Source: Candidatus Sungiibacteriota bacterium (lineage in GTDB: Bacteria; Patescibacteria; Paceibacteria; Sungbacterales; SURF-37). Taken from it: a DNA stretch of 64,000 nt. The notes under the pieces are model-generated. The model searched no databases. It worked only from the letters and a program-made list of their open reading frames with translations, and was not told the DNA's origin. Positions 5,777 through 16,155 of the stretch are shown piece after piece. Position 1 is the stretch's first letter, and every line of letters begins with the position of its first letter. Where the stretch lies: positions 1 to 64,000 of the forward strand of contig JACPMF010000006.1 of the NCBI GenBank assembly GCA_016186145.1, read 5' to 3'. The position numbers were made by a program, and so were the translations under genes.

Positions 5777-8272
5777 ATGGCAATCAATAAAGCAGAATTT
5801 ATTACTGTGGCTGAAATGGCCAAAATGCTTGGGGTTACCCGAGCGGCAATAAACAAGCAAATTTCAGAGAAAAAGATCCCTGCTGAGAAGGTCGGGCGTA
5901 ATTACCTAATCCCCAAAACGGCCCTTCCGGCTGGGCTTGAGGAGCGTATTCGGACTGAGCAAAAGAAAGCCACCGATACGGTTATCAAGAAAAGCCATCA
6001 TCACGATCTCGATTTTGAGAAAGAACTGTGGGCGGCGGCAGACAAGCTTCGCGGCAATATTGATGTCTCCGAATACAAAAACATAGTCCTCGGACTCCTC
6101 TTCTTAAAATATATCTCTGACGCTTTTTACAAACGACGTGAAGAACTCGCGGGTTTTACTCGTGATTCGAAGAATGAGGATTTTTATGTGAAAGACGATA
6201 AGGCTCGCGCCCAAGTTCTTGAGACCAAAGATTTCTATAAGAGTGTTGGTGTGTTCTATGTACCAGAGAAATCTCGCTGGGAATATTTGCAGACAAAGAC
6301 GATGCAGTCCGATATCGGGCAAGCGCTCGATAAGGCAATGGATCTTATCGAAGAGGACAACCGCGCCGAGCTTGAGGGGGTTCTCCCTAAAATTTATACT
6401 CGCACAACCTTGGATCATGCTGTAATTGGCGAACTCGTAAATATATTTTCTCGCATTTCATTCAATCACGACTTTGACAGGGAGAAAGACATACTCGGCC
6501 GCATTTACGAATATTTCCTTGGTCAATTTGCTTCTTCTGAAGGCAAGCGTGGTGGTGAATTTTTTACTGCACGATCGATTGTTAATTTACTGGTAGAGAT
6601 TCTTGAGCCATATGAAAATGCGCGGGTTCTTGATCCGGCCTGCGGAAGCGGCGGCATGTTTGTTTCTATGGGTGAATATCTGCGAAAACACGGGCAAGAT
6701 CCATCGAAGCTTGCTGTCAATGGCCAAGAGAGTAACCAAACAACACTTCGTCTTGCAAAAATGAATCTCGCGATCCGTGGACTCTCTGGGAAAATTGAGC
6801 TTGGGAATAGTTATTACCAAGACAAGTTTCCCCACCTGCAAGCCGACTTCGTAATCGCCAATCCTCCGTTTAATGCAGAATGGGAACCGTCAAAACTTGC
6901 CGACAACGATCCTCGCATGACACTAGGAGCCCCCCCAGGCAGTAACGCCAACTTTATGTGGATTCAACACTTCGCGCACCATTTAGCGCCAAATGGTCAG
7001 GCTGGGTTCGTTATGCCAAATGGAGCACTGGCAGTTTCTGGTAGAGAGGGTGATCTTCGTCAGAAATTGATCGAAGCGGATCTTGTCGACGCAATAATCA
7101 CCTGCCCTTCAAAGCTTTTCTATAACGTCACTCTTCCAGTATCTCTCTGGTTCCTTTCGAAAAATAAATCCGGAGACCGTTTCCGTAGTCGCTCTGGCGA
7201 GATCCTATTTGTGGACGCTAGGGATACATTCGAGCAAATTTCTCGTAAGCAAGTTGTTTTCAACCCTACGCAAATCCAGAAAATTGCAAACACTGTTCGA
7301 GCATGGCGCGGAGAAAAGAGGTATGGCGAATACAAGGATGTCCCGGGTTTTTGTAAATCTGTTGATGTTAATAGAGTAAAAAAGAATCACTATATCTTGA
7401 GTCCAGAAAAATATGTTGATTCCGTTGTGATCCAGGGAGATGGGATATCATTCAAAAATGATCTTGAAAATACATCCAAGTTTTTAAAACAGCAGACAAT
7501 AAAATATAAAGAGTTCGATCATAAAATATCCACCAGTCTAAATGAATTTTACCCGAGCTCTGATTGGAATAATATAAACTATTCATCGACAAGTGTTTTA
7601 GAAAGCCTAGCTTCTAAAATATTTGACGAGTGGTTTAATCGTTACCATATTCCTGGACGTAAAAAACTGAAGTTGGTTGAGCAGGATGATAAATTAATTC
7701 CGGAAGAATGGGGCGTAAAAAAGTTGGACGAAGTGGTGGATATTTCTATTGGACGAACTCCACCGAGGGAGCAGTATGAGTGGTTTTCTAGAAATGCAGA
7801 GGATATAAAATGGATCTCCATAAAAGATCTCGGCACCAGTGGTGCATTTATACTTGACACCGAAGAGCGTCTAACAAGAGCAGCGGTTCAAAAATTTAAT
7901 ATTTCAATTATTCCAAAAAATACCGTTATCGTTAGTTTTAAACTCACGGTGGGACGTGTTGCGATTACGACGGAGAACATGTTGTCGAATGAGGCTATAG
8001 CGCACCTGAAAACAAAAAAACAGCCACACATTCCATTCCAGTACCTCTATTTACTCATGAAAAAATATAATTATGCCTCTCTCGCTAGTACTTCTTCCAT
8101 TGCAAACGCCGTAAACTCAAAGACTATAAAAAATATTGAGATCGCAATTCCTGACCCTCAAACCCTGAGTCTTTTCGAGAAGATCATGACGCCTATCTTT
8201 GAAAAGATTTACGCGCTGCAGACAGAAGAAAGGGAGTTAAAAAAACTGAGGAATCAGCTATCGGTCAACTAA
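5777..8272 (+). CDS. Fused type I restriction-modification protein: HTH + HsdM + half HsdS
   Basis: Three parts are visible in 831 residues. Residues 8-55 form a MerR/excisionase-like helix-turn-helix (VAEMAKMLGVTRAAINKQI). Residues about 75-500 are an N6-adenine methylase of HsdM type, with the SAM motif DPACGSGGMF near 286 and the catalytic NPPF near 363. Residues about 635-830 form one HsdS-like target-recognition domain (IPEEWGVKKLDEVVDISIGRTPP) ending in a helical coil. Ordinary HsdS has two such domains, so two copies in the complex would presumably read a symmetric site. The N-terminal HTH next to an operator palindrome suggests the enzyme represses its own promoter, as some methyltransferases do. 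hsdR starts four bases after the stop. Confidence 0.9.
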   Translation: MAINKAEFITVAEMAKMLGVTRAAINKQISEKKIPAEKVGRNYLIPKTALPAGLEERIRTEQKKATDTVIKKSHHHDLDFEKELWAAADKLRGNIDVSEYKNIVLGLLFLKYISDAFYKRREELAGFTRDSKNEDFYVKDDKARAQVLETKDFYKSVGVFYVPEKSRWEYLQTKTMQSDIGQALDKAMDLIEEDNRAELEGVLPKIYTRTTLDHAVIGELVNIFSRISFNHDFDREKDILGRIYEYFLGQFASSEGKRGGEFFTARSIVNLLVEILEPYENARVLDPACGSGGMFVSMGEYLRKHGQDPSKLAVNGQESNQTTLRLAKMNLAIRGLSGKIELGNSYYQDKFPHLQADFVIANPPFNAEWEPSKLADNDPRMTLGAPPGSNANFMWIQHFAHHLAPNGQAGFVMPNGALAVSGREGDLRQKLIEADLVDAIITCPSKLFYNVTLPVSLWFLSKNKSGDRFRSRSGEILFVDARDTFEQISRKQVVFNPTQIQKIANTVRAWRGEKRYGEYKDVPGFCKSVDVNRVKKNHYILSPEKYVDSVVIQGDGISFKNDLENTSKFLKQQTIKYKEFDHKISTSLNEFYPSSDWNNINYSSTSVLESLASKIFDEWFNRYHIPGRKKLKLVEQDDKLIPEEWGVKKLDEVVDISIGRTPPREQYEWFSRNAEDIKWISIKDLGTSGAFILDTEERLTRAAVQKFNISIIPKNTVIVSFKLTVGRVAITTENMLSNEAIAHLKTKKQPHIPFQYLYLLMKKYNYASLASTSSIANAVNSKTIKNIEIAIPDPQTLSLFEKIMTPIFEKIYALQTEERELKKLRNQLSVN

Positions 8273-8276
8273 AATC

Positions 8277-11200
8277 ATGAACCCACTCAACGAAAATAAT
8301 CTAACAGAGCAATCACTCATTGAATGGCTTCAAGCTCAGGGTTATGAGTATGTTTATGGTCCAGCAATTGCTCCGGGACAACCTAGCGCAGAGCGTGAGG
8401 ATTTTCGTGGTGTTGTACTTAAAAATCGTTTGCTTTCTGGTGTCCGTCGTTTCAATCCCCAGCTTCCAGCTGAACAAGCAGAACAAGTCGTGGATGATAT
8501 CGCCGGATATCATAATGCTGACCTCGTTCTTGGCAACAAAGAAATGTTCACCCTCCTTACCGAGGGGGCGAAGAAGACGTGGCGAGAAAAGGGTGAGGAA
8601 AAGACCGAAGTCGTGAAGTTGATTGACTTCACAAATGTGGACGCGAACGAATTCTTGATCGTCAACCAGTTTACAATCCAGGGTATCGAGAACGTTTGCC
8701 GCCTCGATGGCGTTGTTTTTGTAAACGGTCTTCCTCTTGGAGTCCTTGAACTCAAGAGTCCCGTACGTGAGGAAGCGACGATCGGTCAGGCGTACCGCGA
8801 CATAGAATATTACAAAAGGGAAATACCGAGAATCTTCTTCTATAACCAAGTCCTTTGCTTATCTGACCTTACAGAAGCACGTCATGGAACGATATCTTCA
8901 TCATGGGAGCGATATAGCGCGTGGAAAGGAATTGAATCAGAAACGGATGCACCTAAAGGAGCGGCGGAGCTTGAGGTTCTTGCTAGGGGTCTTTTTAACA
9001 AGGCGCGGCTTCTCGATGTAATTCAGAACTTTACGGTTTTTGAGGCCGACGGAGATGGTGACGCGGTGACGTACACAAAAAAATCTGCTTTGTACCATCA
9101 GTACTACGGCGTAAATAAGACGATTCAAAGCACTGTGCATTCAGTGCTTGGAGAGCGGGAAAGAAAAATTGGTGTTTTCTGGCACACGCAGGGTTCGGGT
9201 AAGTCACTCTCAATGGTTTTCTATGTGAATAAAACAAAGAGCATATCAGAGCTTAAAAGTCCCGCTTATGTATTTCTTAATGACCGCGAGGATCTCGACG
9301 ACGCGCTATTTAAAACATTTAGTCGTACTGGGTATGGCACGCTCGCAAAACGCGCTTCGAGCATAAAAGATTTGAAAGATCGACTTTCCCACTTGGGAAG
9401 TGAACTGATATTTACAACCATTCAGAAATTCCAAGAAGATCCTGACGCGAACGCCGTTCTCTCGGAAAGAGAAAATATTATTGTGCTTACTGATGAAGCA
9501 CACCGCACGCAATACAGCATGCTTGCGGGTAATGTGCGACAGGCATTACCAAACGCGAGCTTTTTGGGCGTGACCGGAACTCCAATTTCACGGCATAATC
9601 GCAACACCATGCGTGTTTTTGGTGATGTAATAAGCGCATATAAGATTGGCCAGGCAGTAAAAGATAAAGCAACCGTCCCTATTTACTACGAGGGCCGTCT
9701 TGTTCCTCTCCATCTGGCTGATCAATTTGTTGATAGCAAACTCGACGAAATTCTTGGAGAAATTATCGTCGATGAAAAAGCAAAAGCCCGTAAAGAATGG
9801 GCCGTCCTTGAGGAGGTTGTAGGCGCGCCAAGCCGTATTGATCAAATATCAAAAGATATCGTTACTCATTTCAATAACCGTCCCATCGAGGGCAAAGCAA
9901 TGGTAGTTACAATGAGTCGTCCTATCGCCGTCGCTATGTATCAAGCAATCAAAAAGATTTCCGGTACTCCAGAGTGCGCAGTGGTAATTTCCAAAATGGA
10001 GGACTTCCCGGGACAAATTCAAACTGAGCACGATGTGAAAAAACTCGAGAAGCGGTTTAAAAAGACGAATGACCCACTTCGTTTGGTTGTCGTCTGCGAT
10101 ATGTGGCTTACCGGATTTGATGTGCCGAGCATGCACACAATGTATCTCGATAAACCCCTTAAGAACCATGGGCTCATGCAAGCCATTGCTCGCGTGAACC
10201 GCGTCTACAAAGATAAGCCGGGTGGTTTAATTGTGGACTATATCGGTATTGCCGAACACTTAAAGAAAGCCTTGGCTATTTATGACTCTGATGTCCAAAA
10301 GGAAGCAATGATTCCTCTCGATGAAGTAATTAGTGAGATGAGAAAATTGCACGGAGAAATTTCTCGCTACTTTACGAATATCGACTTTTCTGGTTGGAGA
10401 CAAAAGAAAGGCGTTGAACTGGTCAATCTCTTCCAGTCGGCAATGAATGAAGTTATCTCAGAGAATGGCCGGCTTTCTGATGATCGAAAAATGGCTTATA
10501 TGGGTGGAGTTTCCAAACTTTCCCAGCTCCATGCCCTCGTCATGCCCGCAGAGGCGGCGATGAAGATTATAACCGATGTTCAATTCTTCCAGTCAATCCG
10601 CGAAGCAATCAACAAACAGACAGTGGTGCCGCATATTATCTTTCCCGAAGCAAAAGAGAGTGCCATCCGCAGCCTTATACAAGACGCGGTGCAAGCAGAA
10701 GGCGTAATTGACCTATTTACCAAAGAAGGCGAAGAGAAAAAAAGCATCTCCATCTTTGATAGTCGATTCGCAGAAGAAATAAAGAAGGTTAAATACCAAA
10801 ATCTTGCCATTGATACGGTTCGCAAAATGCTTGATCAAGAAATAAAGGTACGCTCTCGTACAAACAAGGCGCGCTATGAAACGATGCTTACGCTTTTAAC
10901 CGAACTAATTGAGAAATACGAGAATAATGTTATTAGTTCGGCAGAGATCATTAAGCATCTACTCGAGATTGCCGACGAGATAAAGAAACTGGACGAAGAG
11001 AGCGAGGAACTCGGACTTTCCGAAGAGGAGATCGTCTTTTATGACACTCTTGCAGCCGATCCAGATCTCAAAGAAGCAGGGATTGATATCAAAGAATTCG
11101 TAAAGGAACTTACAAAACGTATTCGGCGCGACTTGGCTATTGATTGGACCAATAACGAAACTATCAAAGCGCGCATTCGCCAAAATGTTCGGTTGCTTTT

Positions 11201-11306
11201 GCTCCAGAAGGGCTTCGTCGAGCAGATGCAAACAGAACGACTAATAGAGTCGATATATCAGGAGACGGTGAGGGTGTACCGGGAATACTTACCAGTACCA
11301 GCGTAA
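8277..11306 (+). CDS. hsdR: Type I restriction endonuclease subunit R
   Basis: HsdR is the DNA-translocating and cutting subunit. The N-terminal nuclease domain shows the PD-(D/E)XK signature ending in GVLELKSP (about residue 160). The SF2 motor follows: Walker A HTQGSGKS (about 303-310), DEAH-box TDEAHRTQ (about 405), GVTGTP, and motif VI QAIARVNRVY (about 640). The C-terminal third is helical and should bind the methylase complex. At 1009 residues the length is normal. The gene begins four bases after the HTH-HsdM-HsdS gene and is followed after four bases by the KAP gene, so all three are one operon. No Shine-Dalgarno is seen. Confidence 0.95.
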   Translation: MNPLNENNLTEQSLIEWLQAQGYEYVYGPAIAPGQPSAEREDFRGVVLKNRLLSGVRRFNPQLPAEQAEQVVDDIAGYHNADLVLGNKEMFTLLTEGAKKTWREKGEEKTEVVKLIDFTNVDANEFLIVNQFTIQGIENVCRLDGVVFVNGLPLGVLELKSPVREEATIGQAYRDIEYYKREIPRIFFYNQVLCLSDLTEARHGTISSSWERYSAWKGIESETDAPKGAAELEVLARGLFNKARLLDVIQNFTVFEADGDGDAVTYTKKSALYHQYYGVNKTIQSTVHSVLGERERKIGVFWHTQGSGKSLSMVFYVNKTKSISELKSPAYVFLNDREDLDDALFKTFSRTGYGTLAKRASSIKDLKDRLSHLGSELIFTTIQKFQEDPDANAVLSERENIIVLTDEAHRTQYSMLAGNVRQALPNASFLGVTGTPISRHNRNTMRVFGDVISAYKIGQAVKDKATVPIYYEGRLVPLHLADQFVDSKLDEILGEIIVDEKAKARKEWAVLEEVVGAPSRIDQISKDIVTHFNNRPIEGKAMVVTMSRPIAVAMYQAIKKISGTPECAVVISKMEDFPGQIQTEHDVKKLEKRFKKTNDPLRLVVVCDMWLTGFDVPSMHTMYLDKPLKNHGLMQAIARVNRVYKDKPGGLIVDYIGIAEHLKKALAIYDSDVQKEAMIPLDEVISEMRKLHGEISRYFTNIDFSGWRQKKGVELVNLFQSAMNEVISENGRLSDDRKMAYMGGVSKLSQLHALVMPAEAAMKIITDVQFFQSIREAINKQTVVPHIIFPEAKESAIRSLIQDAVQAEGVIDLFTKEGEEKKSISIFDSRFAEEIKKVKYQNLAIDTVRKMLDQEIKVRSRTNKARYETMLTLLTELIEKYENNVISSAEIIKHLLEIADEIKKLDEESEELGLSEEEIVFYDTLAADPDLKEAGIDIKEFVKELTKRIRRDLAIDWTNNETIKARIRQNVRLLLLQKGFVEQMQTERLIESIYQETVRVYREYLPVPA

Positions 11307-11310
11307 TTTT

Positions 11311-13866
11311 ATGGACAGTCGTATACCATTTGTAAAAGAAGTCGCCAAGGTCATCATTGAACGCCATGAAAAAGAGGGCGGCTCCTTTATTTTTGGTATA
11401 TCCGGCAAGTGGGGTGAGGGTAAAACAACTTTTCTGGACGAATTGAAAAAAGTATTGGAAAAAGATAATTCATCATTCAAAGTTGTGGATATAAATCCAT
11501 GGAAATTTTCCGTCGACAGAATTTCTTTTTTGAGAAACTTCCTGCGAACTTTGCACGGAAAATGTGATTTGGGGGGTGACGATGATTTAAAACAGTTAGA
11601 TGTTGATACGTCAAAAAATGCAATCGATTGGGGACGATTTTTAAAATTTGTCGTATTGTTTGGAGTCATTTGTTGGGCTTTTACTTATGCCCCTCTTTTT
11701 AATTTTATAATTGGCCTTCCTGCGCAATGGCAATTTTTTCTAACCGTTTTGTTGCTCCCAATTGTCTTAGCAGCCGTTCAAGGCGTAGTAACTGTCCAAA
11801 AGACAGATCACGCTATAGTTACTTTAGACAAATTTGATGATCTACTTAAAAAAATATTAAAGAATTTTGAGATGGCGGGAAAGAAGATCATTGTTTTTGT
11901 CGATGATTTGGACCGTGTAACTCCCGAAATGGCGAGAGATGTTCTCGATAATCTGCGGACGTTCTTTGATAAAAAAGAAATGACCTTCGTCGTAACAGGA
12001 GACCATACAGTACTCGAAGGACATCTCGGGAGAAGTCTTCTTCCCGACGAAGAATCTTCTGCTGCTCAGCTAGAAGAAGGACGTAGATTTATGAAGAAAA
12101 TCTTTAATGTTTATTGGCGACTTCCACTCCCAATCAAAAAGGGGATCCAAGACTTTATTGGAGGTGAGTTCAAAAAGAGGGACTCAGGGTTGAAAGAAGT
12201 GTTCTCTGAAGAGAGCCAGAAAATTACCTTCGCTACATATCTGGAGAAATATTTTGAAAGTAATTTCAGGCAAATAATCAGATTTTTAGACACTGTTCTT
12301 TTTAATTTTCAAATCATAAAACAAAAAGCTGAAGGCGAAGACACACAAGCTCCTTACTTCAAGGATATGCTGACCAATCCGCTGCTTGTGATACGTATTC
12401 TTATAATCCAAGAGTTGTGCGCCCCTCTTTTCGACAAAATGGTTAGAGATGTTTCCATTTTGCAGGGGCTTGAATACGCAGTCGAGAAAAAGGATTCTTC
12501 TAAAACAACTGAGATCCTAGGACAAGGCAAGGATACGCTTTCTCCTAGTCAACGAGCTTTTATAGAAAAGTTTATTTATGAGGAACCACGTTTTTACAAA
12601 GGATCTCGCCTACAGGTCTTAAACCTTCAGCCCTATCTATCGTTAGCTGCTGACGTAAGCTTCGGCGATCAGCGTGGTCCGTCCAGCGAAGACTTTATTA
12701 CGGCACTTAACGGAGGAGATCCCAAGGGAGTAAAAAATGATCTCCTTTCAATGGGAGATGCAAAAGCAGAGGAGGGCGCAACTGCTTTGGTAACCCAGCT
12801 ACCCCCCATGATTGATGTTACTCAAAAATTGGGCGCAATAAAAACACTTCTTGTCGCCTTGTCTGATTCACCCACCGAATTAACCATACATAAAATATTT
12901 GCTGATCAATTAAGCAAGCTTGATTACCATTTTGTAAATAATGCTGCGTCTAATCTAAAAATGGAAGTTTTAAACCTTCTCTTTGGTTGGCTCGACCTGA
13001 TTTCAGACCCCACTGTGATAAGTGCGTTTGAAAGTAAATTTACTCTGAAGGATATTACTGAATTTAATGCTGTAAATATTGAAGGAGCAGGTTCTTTCAA
13101 AAGTTTGGTTTTGGCGAAATGGATTAAGGAGTATTACTCTAAGCAAAAACCCGATGCCATAAACGCTATGGTTGCACACTTTCCAAAACTAAAAATTGAG
13201 AAAGTGAGGGAGCAAATGGATACTATTGATAAAATCTTGGTTACTGACCTTATTGGAGACTCCAACGCACTGTTAAGGGAGAACCGCTTTGCTTTGTTGA
13301 GAAACTATACAACTAAAGGGGCTGAGATGCTCAAAGAAAATGTTCTGAACCAAGTTTCTGGTTTTGATCAAGGAATTACTGCGTGGGCTATCGCAAAAGC
13401 AAATGAGGAAAAAGCTCTGTGGACGATAGGTGAGCTTGAGACAAAAATCCTAGAAAAAATTGAGATTTCGGCGGACTTCAATGCCCTTAATCAGGGATTA
13501 AGGTTTGCTTTAACCAATAAAGTTGGATCCCCAGAGATGATTTGGCCCAAGCTTCTTCCTAAACACCAGAAAAGTATTCTTGAAAATTTACCAGCAATTA
13601 TTGATGACGCTTCACTTCAACCGATTTCACCACCACAAGCTTATGCAAATCAACTTATGGATGCAGTAGTAGCAAAAATTAAGACCATTCCGGAGGCTGA
13701 CCAAGCCCGCTGGCTTAGTTATATAGTTAAAGGTAAATGGCCTTGGATTAATCTGGCTAAATACCCTATTACCAGTAAGTTTAGAAATATGAAGAAGTCT
13801 AAAAACGAAGATCTTAAGAAGAATTTTGCAATTACTGAAGAAAGCTGGGTAGAGAAAAATGATTGA
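11311..13866 (+). CDS. KAP family P-loop NTPase, membrane-anchored
   Basis: KAP NTPases are STAND-like P-loop proteins, often in phage-defence loci. Here Walker A GKWGEGKTT lies at residues 32-40 and the Walker B KIIVFVDDLDRV at about 191-202. A pair of membrane helices (about residues 112-160) is inserted between them, which is the diagnostic KAP layout. The remaining 600 residues are helical without a recognised domain and could sense or bind a partner. It is the last gene of the hsd operon (four-base gap after hsdR), which suggests it works with, or guards, the restriction system. Its base composition is more AT-rich than the housekeeping genes. Role in defence is inferred. Confidence 0.85.
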   Translation: MDSRIPFVKEVAKVIIERHEKEGGSFIFGISGKWGEGKTTFLDELKKVLEKDNSSFKVVDINPWKFSVDRISFLRNFLRTLHGKCDLGGDDDLKQLDVDTSKNAIDWGRFLKFVVLFGVICWAFTYAPLFNFIIGLPAQWQFFLTVLLLPIVLAAVQGVVTVQKTDHAIVTLDKFDDLLKKILKNFEMAGKKIIVFVDDLDRVTPEMARDVLDNLRTFFDKKEMTFVVTGDHTVLEGHLGRSLLPDEESSAAQLEEGRRFMKKIFNVYWRLPLPIKKGIQDFIGGEFKKRDSGLKEVFSEESQKITFATYLEKYFESNFRQIIRFLDTVLFNFQIIKQKAEGEDTQAPYFKDMLTNPLLVIRILIIQELCAPLFDKMVRDVSILQGLEYAVEKKDSSKTTEILGQGKDTLSPSQRAFIEKFIYEEPRFYKGSRLQVLNLQPYLSLAADVSFGDQRGPSSEDFITALNGGDPKGVKNDLLSMGDAKAEEGATALVTQLPPMIDVTQKLGAIKTLLVALSDSPTELTIHKIFADQLSKLDYHFVNNAASNLKMEVLNLLFGWLDLISDPTVISAFESKFTLKDITEFNAVNIEGAGSFKSLVLAKWIKEYYSKQKPDAINAMVAHFPKLKIEKVREQMDTIDKILVTDLIGDSNALLRENRFALLRNYTTKGAEMLKENVLNQVSGFDQGITAWAIAKANEEKALWTIGELETKILEKIEISADFNALNQGLRFALTNKVGSPEMIWPKLLPKHQKSILENLPAIIDDASLQPISPPQAYANQLMDAVVAKIKTIPEADQARWLSYIVKGKWPWINLAKYPITSKFRNMKKSKNEDLKKNFAITEESWVEKND

Positions 13867-13989
13867 GTGGTCTATATCATAGCTGGAGGTTAATGAGCGA
13901 TGGGGTAAGCTATCGACTAGGCATATTAAGCGGCCGGTTCCATGGTTCGTTACGAAAGAGAAGAGGATTTAATTAAACTGGTTACGTAG

Positions 13990-15393
13990 ATGTTTACGAG
14001 TGAGAATTTTAAAAAAGTTGCTGATCTTGTCTATAAAGATTACTACAAATATCTCTTTAAGCACGCCGTATCTTTATTGCGACGTTCGAGACTTCCGTAT
14101 CTTAGAAGGAATAATCTTTGGATAGGTGGAATTCAGCAAAACATGGTTAAATATAGACTCGGATTTGAAGAAACGGTCAGAAAGGGTAAGTCGATGGTCC
14201 CAAAAGACGACAAGGAGAAAAAAGCATTAGATATTGCACTGAGATCAAATAAAGAATTCCTCCGTGTCTTGAAGGATATTGGTGATGGTATTGCCTGGAG
14301 AAATCTAGACTATAGACGCTCATTAATTCGACTTATGTCGGAACATGCACCGACTGGCGATATTGGTCCGGATGCAGAGCGACTTATTTTGCTTTTAGGC
14401 GCTAGGAAAAAAGTAAGCGACCGAGTGATAATCAACGATTTGACCCACTGTCTAAAGATCGCCGATTTAACAGTTATCACATCAAAAAGTAGAATCTTTA
14501 TTTATGAAGTAAAGGCGCGAAAAGATAAGACCGAGATTATAGGTATATCAGAAATTTCAAGACGTATCCAAAAATATGGACAGGCAAGAAAGCAGGCTAT
14601 TTCGCACTGGATAGTTCAAGACGCTTTTATAAATAAAAAAGTTAAGACCCCCAAACTTGAAATAAGAATCGTAGATTTAGACTTTGTTTTTCACACTCAC
14701 ATCAGTAAGGTAAATCAATTGATTAAAGAGTCGGATAACAAGAACTTCTCCAACGCATTATTGGAAGGGGGATACCACATAGAAATTTGTGCGTTGGACA
14801 AGGTTTTTGAGAAATCAGGTCAGGAAAAAATTAAGGAACAATTGAATAAACTCAAGCCCTTTAATCCCCATAAAGAAGGGTGGTCCGATATGACACTTTG
14901 CATCTCAAACTATGATACCTTTTATTCGAGCATCAACGACAGATTTACGAATTTTACGCCGTATTCGGTTCTACCATTATCTGCTCGAAACTGCGTTAGG
15001 TTAACGATGGGGCAACTTTATATTCGTATCTGCTTCGATTTTATGAAGTTAAAACAGAAATTCGAAGAAGCTGGATGGAGTGTCGAGGTTAAAGACTGGA
15101 CATCATGGGAATCTCAAAACAAGGAAACCATCAGAAAAATTAGGGAGGGTAAGGGTGGTTTCTTAGAGCATTCAGTTAATGAGTATATATTCAAAATTTC
15201 TAAACAAGGCGAGAACGGTAGGTATACCCAGGATTTTCCGGTAAATCTAGTGATCATTATGCTCTCGGCTTTTTATACAACGGACTATCTCATTGGTATG
15301 GCCGAGGCTGTTTATCAAGATGCAAAATTAAACAGCCGAGGTGGTGGTTTATCAACGTTTAATTGTCTATATGAACGATGTATTTTAAGATGA
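13990..15393 (+). CDS. Predicted PD-(D/E)XK-like protein of unknown family
   Basis: No named family is recognised for this 467-residue protein. Around residues 154-178 the strand-turn-strand IADLTVITSKSRIFIYEVKA places Asp159, Glu173 and Lys175 in the D...ExK arrangement of PD-(D/E)XK nucleases. This is the main functional clue, and it is a weak motif that also occurs by chance. The C-terminal half is mixed alpha/beta with two hydrophobic stretches near the end (LVIIMLSAFYTTDYLIG). It is 123 bases downstream of the KAP gene on the same strand and AT-rich like the rest of the island. A nuclease effector in phage defence is a reasonable inference; a Cas4-like or restriction-like role is an alternative. 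Confidence 0.6.
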   Translation: MFTSENFKKVADLVYKDYYKYLFKHAVSLLRRSRLPYLRRNNLWIGGIQQNMVKYRLGFEETVRKGKSMVPKDDKEKKALDIALRSNKEFLRVLKDIGDGIAWRNLDYRRSLIRLMSEHAPTGDIGPDAERLILLLGARKKVSDRVIINDLTHCLKIADLTVITSKSRIFIYEVKARKDKTEIIGISEISRRIQKYGQARKQAISHWIVQDAFINKKVKTPKLEIRIVDLDFVFHTHISKVNQLIKESDNKNFSNALLEGGYHIEICALDKVFEKSGQEKIKEQLNKLKPFNPHKEGWSDMTLCISNYDTFYSSINDRFTNFTPYSVLPLSARNCVRLTMGQLYIRICFDFMKLKQKFEEAGWSVEVKDWTSWESQNKETIRKIREGKGGFLEHSVNEYIFKISKQGENGRYTQDFPVNLVIIMLSAFYTTDYLIGMAEAVYQDAKLNSRGGGLSTFNCLYERCILR

Positions 15394-15486
15394 TCCCTGC
15401 TCGCGGCGAACGCTGGTCCTATTCAGAATCAGAGGATTCGACAGCCGGCTGGCGTAGAGCATTGAACTGTAATTGAATAAAATCAT

Positions 15487-16140
15487 ATGCTAGACGCTGA
15501 AACATTCAAAAAGTTTACAAGGCAAGCCAACCTTTCTCATCAGCAGTTTTGTGTTTGGTTCGCATTTAACAATGAGTATGCCAAACACCAGGATCGTTGG
15601 AACAAATTTTATCCCGAAAGTTACTTTGCACCGGAAGATTTTGATAAGACGAAAGGATGTAAGTATAAAAACTTCTGGGGTGTAACTTTGGCCTCAACGC
15701 AGCACGGCTGGATTCTGGGAATAGCAAGACTCTTTGATCCCGCATTTCATCCTTTTGATAAAAAACAGGAAAAACCTCGAATCTCTTTCGACTATATTCT
15801 TAGAAGACTTAATGATCAAAACTTGTCAGATAAACTGAGGCAAGAGTTAGATTGGCACAAAAATGTAATTGAATCTGTAAGAAAACATAGGGATAATGTT
15901 CTTGCGCATAACGATGCGAGCTTTGATTATAAAAAAATTGGGCCAGGAATTGAAAATCTTTTTGAATGGTTAGAAGATGTTATTTCAAGAATAAAAAAAA
16001 CAGAGCCACACCTTAGTAGTTGTGGTGTAGTGAACGTTAAGTATCACGAGAAATTATCCCAATGTGGCGTAGATGAGGTTTTTGAAACTTTACTGCTTGG
16101 GGAAAAGCATGAGGTAGATGAGTCGAGGAGAACCTCATAA
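15487..16140 (+). CDS. HEPN/AbiU2-like protein
   Basis: This 217-residue helical protein carries Arg135-x5-His141 in the sequence HRDNVLAHND. That is the RX4-6H signature of HEPN domains, many of which are RNases acting in abortive infection or toxin-antitoxin pairs. The preceding helix (DWHKNVIESVRKH) and the downstream coil (ENLFEWLEDVISRIKK) are in the expected positions, and similar layouts occur in AbiU2-type proteins. Some HEPN proteins are not nucleases, so the activity is inferred. It lies between a PD-(D/E)XK-like gene and a GIY-YIG gene, 93 and 15 bases apart, within the defence island. No antitoxin partner (MNT or other) is visible beside it. Confidence 0.6.
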   Translation: MLDAETFKKFTRQANLSHQQFCVWFAFNNEYAKHQDRWNKFYPESYFAPEDFDKTKGCKYKNFWGVTLASTQHGWILGIARLFDPAFHPFDKKQEKPRISFDYILRRLNDQNLSDKLRQELDWHKNVIESVRKHRDNVLAHNDASFDYKKIGPGIENLFEWLEDVISRIKKTEPHLSSCGVVNVKYHEKLSQCGVDEVFETLLLGEKHEVDESRRTS

Positions 16141-16155
16141 AAGCGATGATCATAT

